A stretch of 64,000 nt of DNA from Dyella sp. A6 (lineage in GTDB: Bacteria > Pseudomonadota > Gammaproteobacteria > Xanthomonadales > Rhodanobacteraceae). Made by a program: the position numbers and the translations under genes. This document shows positions 57,420 through 64,000 of this stretch, piece by piece (within the stretch, counting starts at the first letter, position 1; every line of letters starts with the position of its first letter). The stretch lies in the NCBI RefSeq assembly GCF_036320485.1, contig NZ_CP132911.1:1426001-1490000 (forward strand), written 5' to 3'. Below the pieces are notes generated by a model. That model had not been told where the DNA came from. It saw only the letters and a list, made by a program, of their open reading frames with translations, and ran no database searches.

Positions 57420-58115
57420 ATGCACGATGAAGCGCACCCGCTAAGAGTCGTCATTTCAGACGATCATCCCGTTGTCCTCATGGGGTTGAGATCCCTTATG
57501 AGGAACTTTCAAAACGATTTTTGTATCGTTGGCGAGGCGTCACAAGGCAAGGAGCTTCTTGCATTGCTGACCAAGCAGCCATGTGATCTCCTTATTACCG
57601 ATTTTTCGATGCCTGCAGGCGAGGACTCGGAAGATGGGCTGCAACTGCTGCGACGATTGCGCCGTCGGTACCCTGAGCTCCGAATCATCGTGCTGACCAT
57701 GATTCACAACCTCGCCTTGGTACGCGGCATGCTTGCAGCGGGGGCTAATGGTGTGGTGGCCAAGACGGCCATGACCAGAGAGTTGCTTCAGGCCATGCAA
57801 GTGGTCTCAAGTGGCCAGGCTTTTCTTGGTGAGGGTATGCAAGGGGCGCTGAGCCATGCGGCGAAAGCCGACGCGGCAGGTTCGGGGCCTGATGAGACAG
57901 ACTCTGCGGCGGCAAACATGGAAATGCTCTCGCCGCGTGAGGCTGAAGTGGTTCGCATGTATGCAAATGGACTTACCGTAACGCAGATTGCCGAACGCCT
58001 GCGGCGAAGTGTGAAAACAATCAGTCAGCAGAAGAGCGACGCGATGCGCAAGCTTGGCCTTACAAGTAATACACAACTGTACGAATTTGCCAGGGGCTCT
58101 GGCTTACTGACGTGA
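57420..58115 (+). CDS. LuxR-type response regulator (RcsB/BvgA/EvgA-like), copy 2
   Basis: The 231-residue protein aligns along its whole length with copy 1: receiver with D14-D15, acceptor Asp61 in L-L-I-T-D-F-S-M-P, the shared V-L-T-M-I-H-N block, and a nearly identical LuxR domain (L-S-P-R-E-A-E-V-V-R-M ... S-V-K-T-I-S-Q-Q-K-S). The linker between domains is longer and diverged. No kinase gene is adjacent on its own side, so it is either a second output of the hybrid kinase or an orphan. No clear Shine-Dalgarno precedes ATG 57420. Base composition is lower in GC than copy 1, hinting at transfer or relaxed evolution. Confidence 0.92.
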   Translation: MHDEAHPLRVVISDDHPVVLMGLRSLMRNFQNDFCIVGEASQGKELLALLTKQPCDLLITDFSMPAGEDSEDGLQLLRRLRRRYPELRIIVLTMIHNLALVRGMLAAGANGVVAKTAMTRELLQAMQVVSSGQAFLGEGMQGALSHAAKADAAGSGPDETDSAAANMEMLSPREAEVVRMYANGLTVTQIAERLRRSVKTISQQKSDAMRKLGLTSNTQLYEFARGSGLLT

Positions 58116-58464
58116 TACGGATTAGCTATATCAAAATTAGGATATGTCTGATTCTATTTGTAATTTCTAGGAGCCATTATCTAGGCCGTGTTTGGAGTGA
58201 ACTGATCATCTGTGGTCACAAGCTCTTTCTAGTGTTTCCCTATTGCCATGGATAGGCATGGGCTGGCGAGATTACGCCAGCGATAGGTTGCGACCGCCCC
58301 CTGTGTCGTTAGTCTATTGGGGACTTTATTTGCAAACAAAAGACGCCGAGTCATTTTATGGCTCGGCGTCTTTTGTTTGAGTCTGGCAAATGGTGGTCAG
58401 GCTGTCGGTGGTCTGGCGTCTATAGATGGCGCCGGTTGAATGGCTTAGTAAAAGCAGTTGCGCC
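58116..58464. other. 349-base spacer with terminator
   Basis: No protein-coding frame is supported. The left part (58116-58260) is AT-rich. A small perfect hairpin, CTGGCG 58263-58268 with CGCCAG 58275-58280, precedes the strong terminator at 58333-58379. Bases 58380-58464 separate this from the minus-strand aminopeptidase gene end. Confidence 0.5.
58333..58379. terminator. 18-bp bidirectional terminator
   Basis: CAAACAAAAGACGCCGAG at 58333-58350 is the exact inverted repeat of bases 58362-58379, with an 11-base loop. A-rich and T-rich flanks on both arms make it a good terminator in both directions, between response regulator copy 2 and the aminopeptidase gene. Confidence 0.88.
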
Positions 58465-60270
58465 TCAGTTGCCAAGTGGAGCGCAGTGCCGCGTCAGCCA
58501 TGCGAGATCAGCGCCATCGAGCAGTGGGGCGATCGCGGCACGGACGGTGGCGTGGTAGTCGTCCAGCCAGGCACGTTCGTCATGGCTCAGCAGTGCGATG
58601 TCCAACACCTGTCGGTCGAACGGACAAAGCGTAAGCGTTTCGAAGGCCAGGAAGTCGCCGAACTCTGTCTGGTCAGCCTCGACCACGACCGCAAGGTTTT
58701 CATGGCGGATGCCATGCCGGTCGGGTTTGTAGAGGCCTGGCTCGATGGAGCTGATCATGCCGGGCTCAAGTGCTACGAGCGCACCGCCGCTGACCGGCGG
58801 ACGGATTGACTGAGGTCCCTCGTGAACGTTGAGGAAGTAGCCGACGCCATGCCCGGTGCCGTGTCCGTAATCGCAACCGGCAGCCCACAGCGGCGCACGC
58901 GCCAGTGCGTCGAGTTGCGGGCCACTGGCTCCCTTGGGGAAGCGGGCACGGCTCAGAGCGATCATGCCTTTGAGTACTAGCGTGGCATCCCGGCGCTGCT
59001 CAGCAGTGACCGGGCCCAGTGCAAGCATTCGAGTGATGTCGGTGGTGCCGCCCAGATACTGTCCGCCGGAGTCGATTAGCAGCAGCCCCTCGGCCTTCAG
59101 TGGGCTGTGGGATTCGGGGGTTGCGCGGTAGTGGGGCATCGCGCCGTTGGCCTGGTAGCCGGCGATCGTGTCGAAACTCTCGCCCACGAAGCCGGGCTGA
59201 GCGGCACGCGCCGCGTGCACCAGTCGATGCACGTCGAGCTCCGTCAATGGCTTGCCCTCGTCGAGCTGCTGCCCGATTTCACGGAAGGCGCGGGCAAGCG
59301 CGGCACCATCGCGGCGCATCACTTCACGGATGTGATCGAGTTCGGCGGGGCCCTTGACGGCCTTGAGCGCGGTTGAGGGATTGGCCGCTTCGACGCGCCG
59401 TACGCTCGCGGGAATCGCGTCGGCAATGGTGCAGACCACGCGGCTGGGGTCCAGCAGCAGGGCGCTCTCTGCAGGAAGGCCGGTCAGGACGTCGGTGACC
59501 GTGGCGTAGTCGGCAACCGTGATGCCATCACTGGCAAGCCTGGCGATCAGCTCGTCGTTCAGTTTGTCGCGGCCGGTGAACAGGGTAGTGCCGGCATCGG
59601 CACTGATCAGCAGATGGGCCAGGAATACCGGATTGCACGGAACGTCGCTGCCGCGCAGATTGGTGATCCACGCGATGTCGTCAAGGCTGGACAGAAGATG
59701 ATGCGTGGCGCCGAGTTTGTGCATGCGTTTGCGTACACGGGCCAGCTTGTCGGAGCGTGGCGTGCATGCGTAATCCAGTGCATGTTCCGTTATCGGCGAA
59801 CGCGGTAGCGCGGGGCGCTCGGTCCATATTTCGCCGGGCAGGTCCAGGTCGGTGCGTAGCCGGGCGCCATGTTCGGCAAGCAGGGTTTCCATCTGACGTC
59901 GGGATGAAATGGGCAGGCTATCGCCGGCCACGGCGACGACGTCGCCCCGGTGCAGCTCACTGGCCAGCCATTGCAGATGTTCCGGTGTATGCGGTACGCG
60001 CAGCTTCATCAGCGTGAAACCGGTGCCTTCGAGTTGGCGCTCGGCCTGGGCGAAGTAGCGGGAATCGGTCCAGAGTCCGGCATGTTTTGCGGTGACGATC
60101 ACGGTACCGGCCGAGCCGGTGAAGCCCGACACCCACGCGCGTCCCTGCCAGTGTTCGGGCAGGTATTCGGACAGGTGCGGGTCGGCGCTGGGGATGATGC
60201 AGGCGCTGACGCCATGCTGGCGCATGGCCTGGCGCAGTGCGGCGAGACGGGTGGGGATCGGTGTGTTCAT
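58465..60270 (-). CDS. Xaa-Pro aminopeptidase (aminopeptidase P)
   Basis: The 601-residue M24 metallopeptidase removes N-terminal residues before proline. It is the long, three-domain form. Two N-terminal creatinase-like domains (residues 1-310, with S-A-D-P-H-L-S-E-Y and W-T-D-S-R-Y-F-x-Q) precede the pita-bread catalytic domain. Metal ligands there are D in L-L-I-D-S-G-G-Q-Y and T-T-D-I-T-R, H in G-T-G-H-G-V-G-Y, and E in S-I-E-P-G-L-Y and R-H-E-N-L. ATG at 60270 is used. It is divergent from cyoA, with a 237-base spacer. Confidence 0.93.
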   Translation of the reverse strand: MNTPIPTRLAALRQAMRQHGVSACIIPSADPHLSEYLPEHWQGRAWVSGFTGSAGTVIVTAKHAGLWTDSRYFAQAERQLEGTGFTLMKLRVPHTPEHLQWLASELHRGDVVAVAGDSLPISSRRQMETLLAEHGARLRTDLDLPGEIWTERPALPRSPITEHALDYACTPRSDKLARVRKRMHKLGATHHLLSSLDDIAWITNLRGSDVPCNPVFLAHLLISADAGTTLFTGRDKLNDELIARLASDGITVADYATVTDVLTGLPAESALLLDPSRVVCTIADAIPASVRRVEAANPSTALKAVKGPAELDHIREVMRRDGAALARAFREIGQQLDEGKPLTELDVHRLVHAARAAQPGFVGESFDTIAGYQANGAMPHYRATPESHSPLKAEGLLLIDSGGQYLGGTTDITRMLALGPVTAEQRRDATLVLKGMIALSRARFPKGASGPQLDALARAPLWAAGCDYGHGTGHGVGYFLNVHEGPQSIRPPVSGGALVALEPGMISSIEPGLYKPDRHGIRHENLAVVVEADQTEFGDFLAFETLTLCPFDRQVLDIALLSHDERAWLDDYHATVRAAIAPLLDGADLAWLTRHCAPLGN

Positions 60271-60366
60271 CCCTGAATGGTAGAGCTCCGGGCACCGGTT
60301 CGACTAGGGAGCTCAGCCAATGGGGACGAGCCCACAAGTGTGCTCGGGGGCGCTGGGGAGAGCGTT

Positions 60367-60380
60367 GATCTGGCTCAATT
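60367..60380 (+). promoter_or_regulatory. Candidate Anr/FNR box upstream of cyoA
   Basis: TTGATCTGGCTCAA matches the FNR/Anr consensus TTGAT-N4-ATCAA at nine of ten conserved bases. It is centred 134 bases before the cyoA start. FNR or Anr repression of cyo operons in low oxygen is known in other gammaproteobacteria, so the position is sensible, but the promoter itself is not clear enough to fix. Confidence 0.45.
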
Positions 60381-60507
60381 CGGGGGAGGAAAGCCCTGCA
60401 ACTGCGACATAGTGTCCCGTGCAGTGTCATTTTTTGCAGTGCAACGTTAAACTTCGCGGGCCGCTCCCCACGGCGATCCCTTCCGATTGTCTTTTCAAGG
60501 GCTGTAC

Positions 60508-61428
60508 GTGAACAAGCGAACTCTCGTTTCCGGCTTGCGCTGGATGTGCGCAAGTGCCGCCGTTTTGCTCGGTGGTTGCAATATGGACGTCCTCTCGCCT
60601 AAGGGCGCTGTCGGGATGCACGAACGCACTCTGATCCTGGTCGCACTGGGACTGATGTGCGTGGTGGTGGTCCCCACGATCGTCCTGACCCTGGTGTTTG
60701 CCTGGCGTTACCGGGCCTCCAACACCAAGGCGACCTACGCGCCGAAATGGTCGCACTCCACCGCCATTGAGGTGGTGATGTGGGCCATTCCCTGCGTGAT
60801 CATCGTGATTCTGGGTGCCATCACCTGGACATCGACTCATGAGCTCGACCCTTACCGGCCGCTCGAGTCGAGTGTGAAGCCGGTGACCATCGAAGCGGTC
60901 GCGCTCGACTGGAAGTGGCTGTTCATCTACCCGGATTACGGCGTCGCCAGCGTCAACCAGATCGCCTTCCCCGAGGGTACCCCGGTGGATTTCAAGATCA
61001 CCTCGGGCACGGTGATGAACGCATTCTTCATCCCGCAGCTGGGTAGCCAGGTCTATGCGATGTCGGGCATGCAGACCCAGGTTCACCTGATCGCCAATGA
61101 GAAGGGCAGTTACGACGGTTTCTCGTCGAACTTCAGTGGTCCTGGCTTCGCCGACATGCACTTTACTGCGCTGGCCACATCGCAGAAGGGCTTCGAGGCC
61201 TGGATCGCGAAGGCCAAGGCATCGGCCGGCACGCTCGACGTGAATGCCTACCAGTCGCTGCTGATGCCCAGCCGCAAGGTGCCCGTGTCGTTCTACGGCA
61301 CCGTGTCGCCGAACATGTTCGGCTACATCATCAAGCATCCGGCAACGAACGGCGCCCCGGCGGCCAGTGCGGCCCCGAGCGTTGCAGCCGTTCCCTCGCA
61401 TTCCACTCACGCCCAGGCTGCGGAGTAA
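60508..61428 (+). CDS. cyoA: Cytochrome o ubiquinol oxidase subunit II
   Basis: Subunit II of the proton-pumping quinol oxidase. I use GTG 60508, which has CAAGG seven bases upstream and gives a 306-residue lipoprotein precursor with lipobox L-G-G-C ending at about residue 25. TTG 60487 is in frame but would lengthen the signal. Two membrane helices (about 37-60 and 85-105) and a periplasmic cupredoxin-like domain follow. The domain lacks a CuA motif, as expected for a quinol rather than cytochrome c oxidase. The C-terminal tail is Ala/Pro-rich. cyoB follows after three bases. Confidence 0.93.
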   Translation: MNKRTLVSGLRWMCASAAVLLGGCNMDVLSPKGAVGMHERTLILVALGLMCVVVVPTIVLTLVFAWRYRASNTKATYAPKWSHSTAIEVVMWAIPCVIIVILGAITWTSTHELDPYRPLESSVKPVTIEAVALDWKWLFIYPDYGVASVNQIAFPEGTPVDFKITSGTVMNAFFIPQLGSQVYAMSGMQTQVHLIANEKGSYDGFSSNFSGPGFADMHFTALATSQKGFEAWIAKAKASAGTLDVNAYQSLLMPSRKVPVSFYGTVSPNMFGYIIKHPATNGAPAASAAPSVAAVPSHSTHAQAAE

Positions 61429-61431
61429 GTC

Positions 61432-63447
61432 ATGTTCGGAAAACTCTCTTTCTCGGCGATTCCTGTCCATGAGCCGATCATCATGGGGACGCTGCTTGTC
61501 GTCTCCATTCTCGGTGCGACCCTGCTGGGTGCAGTGACCTACTTCGGCAAGTGGGGCTATCTGTGGAAGGAGTGGTTCACCACGGTGGACCACAAGAAGA
61601 TCGGCGTCATGTACGTGATCATGGCGCTGGTGATGCTGCTTCGCGGTTTCGCCGACGCGATCATGATGCGTGCGCAGCAGGCGCTTGCTGCCGGTCATGC
61701 CGTCGGTTACCTACCGCCGCATCACTTCGACCAGATCTTCACCGCGCACGGCGACATCATGATTTTCTTCATGGCGATGCCGTTCATCACCGGTCTGATG
61801 AACCTGGTGGTGCCGCTGCAGATCGGCGCGCGCGACGTGGCCTATCCGTTCCTGAACTCGCTCAGCTTCTGGCTGACCGCCGGCGGTGTGGTTCTGATCA
61901 TGCTGTCGATGTTCATCGGCGACTTCGCGGCGACCGGTTGGCTGGCGTATCCGCCGCTGTCGGAGCTGAAGTTCAGCCCGACCGTGGGCGTCGACTACTA
62001 CATCTGGGCCCTACAGCTTTCCGGCCTGGGTACGACCCTGAGCGGCATCAACTTCATCGTGACCATCCTGCGCATGCGCGTGCCGGGCATGAAGCTGATG
62101 CAGATGCCGGTGTTCACCTGGACCGCGCTGGTCACCAACATCCTCATCGTGGCCGCGTTCCCGGTGCTGACCGTGACCCTGGCCCTGCTGGGTGCCGACC
62201 GCTACCTGGGCATGCACTTCTTCACGAACGGCTTCGGCGGCAACGCCATGATGTACGTGAACCTGATCTGGATCTGGGGCCACCCAGAGGTATACATCCT
62301 GATCCTGCCTTGCTTTGGTGCGTACTCCGAAATCATCGCCACTTTCTGCGGCAAGCCGCTGTTCGGCTACAAGTCGATGGTCTATGCAACCGTGGCGATC
62401 GGCGTGCTGTCCTTCCTGGTGTGGCTGCACCACTTCTTCACCATGGGTTCGGGCGCCGACGTGAATGCCTTCTTCGGCATCATGACGATGATCATCTCGA
62501 TTCCCACCGGGGTGAAGGTATTCAACTGGCTGTTCACCATGTACCGCGGCCGCATCCGCTTCACCGTGCCGGTGCTGTGGACGATCGGCTTCATGGTCAC
62601 CTTCGTGATTGGCGGTATGACCGGCGTGCTGCTGGCGGTGCCGGGTGCCGACTTCGTGCTGCACAACAGCCTGTTCCTGATTGCCCACTTCCACAACATG
62701 ATCATCGGTGGCGTGGTGTTCGGCTGCCTGGCGGCCATGAACTACTGGTTCCCGAAAGCGCTGGGCTTCAAGCTTGAGGAGCGCTGGGGCAAGTGGTCGT
62801 TCTGGTGCTGGCTGGTCGGCTTCTACGTGGCCTTCATGCCGCTGTACATCCTGGGCTTCATGGGCGCTACCCGCCGCATGCAGCACTACGACAACGTTGC
62901 CTGGCAGCCGTACTTCGTGGTGGCCTTCATCGGCGCGGCGATCATCTTCGCGGGTATCGGCTTCACCCTGCTGCAGGTGTTCGTGAGCGTGCGCAACCGT
63001 GAGGCGAACCGCGATCTCACCGGTGATCCGTGGGGTGGTCGCACCCTGGAGTGGTCGACCAGCTCGCCGCCGCCGTTCTACAACTTCGCGGTGCTGCCGA
63101 AGATCGATTCGCTGGACCAGTTCTGGCACGACAAGGAAGCGGGTACGGCCTACCGTCAGCCGGCCAAGTACGCCGATATCCACATGCCGCGCAACACCGG
63201 CGTAGGCGTGATCATGGGTGGTTTCGGCGTGGTGCTTGGCTTTGCCCTGATCTGGCACATCTGGTGGATGGCCATCCTGGGCCTGGTCGGCATGGTCGGC
63301 ACCTTCCTGACCCGCGCCTATGACCGCGATACCGATTACTACGTGCCGGCCGCCGAGGTCGAGAAGATCGAGCGTGCCCGCATGGTGCCGCTGCAGGGCC
63401 TGATCGACCGTGTCGACCCGGCCTCGTCCGAACAGAGGGTTGCCTAA
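61432..63447 (+). CDS. cyoB: Cytochrome o ubiquinol oxidase subunit I
   Basis: Catalytic subunit with low-spin heme, heme-copper centre and proton channels. The 671-residue protein has about 15 helices. Visible ligands are H in [11 protein letters not shown] (low-spin heme), the copper site and cross-linked Tyr in [12 protein letters not shown] in [10 protein letters not shown], and the heme histidines in L-I-A-H-F-H-N-M-I. It is a single polypeptide of the E. coli CyoB type. cyoC starts three bases after its stop. Confidence 0.96.
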   Translation: MFGKLSFSAIPVHEPIIMGTLLVVSILGATLLGAVTYFGKWGYLWKEWFTTVDHKKIGVMYVIMALVMLLRGFADAIMMRAQQALAAGHAVGYLPPHHFDQIFTAHGDIMIFFMAMPFITGLMNLVVPLQIGARDVAYPFLNSLSFWLTAGGVVLIMLSMFIGDFAATGWLAYPPLSELKFSPTVGVDYYIWALQLSGLGTTLSGINFIVTILRMRVPGMKLMQMPVFTWTALVTNILIVAAFPVLTVTLALLGADRYLGMHFFTNGFGGNAMMYVNLIWIWGHPEVYILILPCFGAYSEIIATFCGKPLFGYKSMVYATVAIGVLSFLVWLHHFFTMGSGADVNAFFGIMTMIISIPTGVKVFNWLFTMYRGRIRFTVPVLWTIGFMVTFVIGGMTGVLLAVPGADFVLHNSLFLIAHFHNMIIGGVVFGCLAAMNYWFPKALGFKLEERWGKWSFWCWLVGFYVAFMPLYILGFMGATRRMQHYDNVAWQPYFVVAFIGAAIIFAGIGFTLLQVFVSVRNREANRDLTGDPWGGRTLEWSTSSPPPFYNFAVLPKIDSLDQFWHDKEAGTAYRQPAKYADIHMPRNTGVGVIMGGFGVVLGFALIWHIWWMAILGLVGMVGTFLTRAYDRDTDYYVPAAEVEKIERARMVPLQGLIDRVDPASSEQRVA

Positions 63448-63450
63448 GCC

Positions 63451-64000
63451 ATGACCAGTTCCGTTCTCACTGCCGACAACGGCATCGTCGCCCACGACGA
63501 CCACGCGCATCACGACGATGGATCCAAGACCCTGCTGGGGTTCTGGATCTACCTGATGAGCGACTGCCTGATCTTCTCGGCACTGTTCGCCACCTTCGCC
63601 GTGATGTCGCACGCCTATGCGGGCGGCCCCACCGGCAAGGACATCTTCGACCTCAAGTACGTGCTGGGCGAGACGATGCTGCTGCTGGTCAGCAGCTTCA
63701 CCTTCGGCATGGCGATGCTGAACATGCATGCCGGCCAGCGCAACAAGGTGCTGGTCTGGATGGCCATCACCTTCCTGTTCGGCGCCGCCTTCGTGGGCAT
63801 GGAAATCCACGAGTTCGTGCATCTGATCCATGAAGGCACCGGTCCGGATCGCAGCGCGTTCCTGTCGGCCTACTTCACCCTGGTCGGTACCCACGGCCTG
63901 CACGTGACCTGCGGCCTGATCTGGATCCTGGTGATGCTGGACATGGTCCGTCGCAACGGCCTGGACGATACGGTCAAGCGTCGCCTGTCCTGCCTCAGCC
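63451..64000 (+). CDS. cyoC: Cytochrome o ubiquinol oxidase subunit III, 3' end outside window
   Basis: The frame runs from ATG 63451 to the window end, covering 183 codons. It begins with a histidine-rich cytoplasmic stretch (D-D-H-A-H-H-D-D-G), then the CyoC pattern: [22 protein letters not shown], helices around [23 protein letters not shown], and [11 protein letters not shown]. The remaining C-terminal part and cyoD should follow beyond the edge. Confidence 0.94.
   Translation, partial: MTSSVLTADNGIVAHDDHAHHDDGSKTLLGFWIYLMSDCLIFSALFATFAVMSHAYAGGPTGKDIFDLKYVLGETMLLLVSSFTFGMAMLNMHAGQRNKVLVWMAITFLFGAAFVGMEIHEFVHLIHEGTGPDRSAFLSAYFTLVGTHGLHVTCGLIWILVMLDMVRRNGLDDTVKRRLSCLS

Noticed and set aside
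57200..57430. A 76-codon plus-strand frame in the AT-rich spacer
   Set aside because: It has no ribosome site and no family motif, and it overlaps the start of the second response regulator.
62011..63903. A 630-codon minus-strand frame across cyoB and cyoC
   Set aside because: It is opposite two strongly conserved oxidase subunits and has no domain signature.

Overview
The window is about 64 kb of GC-rich chromosome, densely packed with housekeeping genes. Gene content and order point to a gammaproteobacterium of the Xanthomonadales (Lysobacterales), probably near Rhodanobacter, Dyella or Frateuria. The evidence is rpfE-recJ-asnB-prfB-lysS, smc-zipA, folC-dedD-cvpA-purF, a histidine operon led by a TrpR-like regulator, a Tat-exported HiPIP and a cyo-type quinol oxidase. 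The genus is inferred from this pattern and was not searched. I see no insertion sequence, prophage, CRISPR array or rRNA. One tRNA gene is present.

Layout. 1-8.5 kb: the 3' part of an RpfE-like gene, recJ, a small SpoIIAA-like protein, asnB behind an apparent asparagine-codon attenuator, prfB with its programmed +1 frameshift, a secreted 11-residue-repeat protein, and lysS. 8.6-16.6 kb: a short YidC/Oxa1 paralog (minus strand), YciI, BolA, smc, zipA and a fused ABC exporter. 16.6-21.7 kb: a family 9 glycosyltransferase and a PAP2 phosphatase (minus strand), then a MerR regulator with a copper-type P1B ATPase. 21.8-27.8 kb: folC-dedD-cvpA-purF, a ferritin-like DUF455 protein, a DUF4242 protein and tRNA-Pro(CGG).

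28-39 kb is histidine-centred: hisS, an unusually long histidine/aromatic ammonia-lyase, then hisR-hisG-hisD-hisC-hisB-hisH-hisA-hisF-hisIE, almost all with overlapping start and stop codons. 39-42.6 kb: a legumain-like C13 peptidase, the methionine-salvage cluster mtnB-mtnD-mtnC (minus strand) and a HiPIP. 42.9-50.4 kb: two tandem amino-acid permeases, a Nudix hydrolase, 3-hydroxyanthranilate dioxygenase, a cysteine-synthase-like enzyme and parE. 50.4-58.1 kb is the most accessory-looking part: a CHASE2 membrane protein with no output domain, a LysM/FecR secreted protein, a BvgS/EvgS-like phosphorelay kinase and two paralogous LuxR-type response regulators, the second in a lower-GC patch. 58.4-64 kb: aminopeptidase P and the start of the cyoABC operon, which carries a candidate Anr/FNR box.

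The strongest unusual signal lies upstream of asnB at 3226-3448. A 39-codon leader peptide carries two runs of three Asn codons. A perfect 14-bp terminator with a T tract follows, and an 8-nt antiterminator segment is placed so that stalling at the Asn codons would expose it. This has the architecture of ribosome-mediated transcription attenuation controlled by asparaginyl-tRNA. Second-tier signals are the candidate HisR operator overlapping the his operon start, the split CHASE2/FecR/kinase/two-regulator locus, and the ammonia-lyase with a large insertion sitting between hisS and the his operon.
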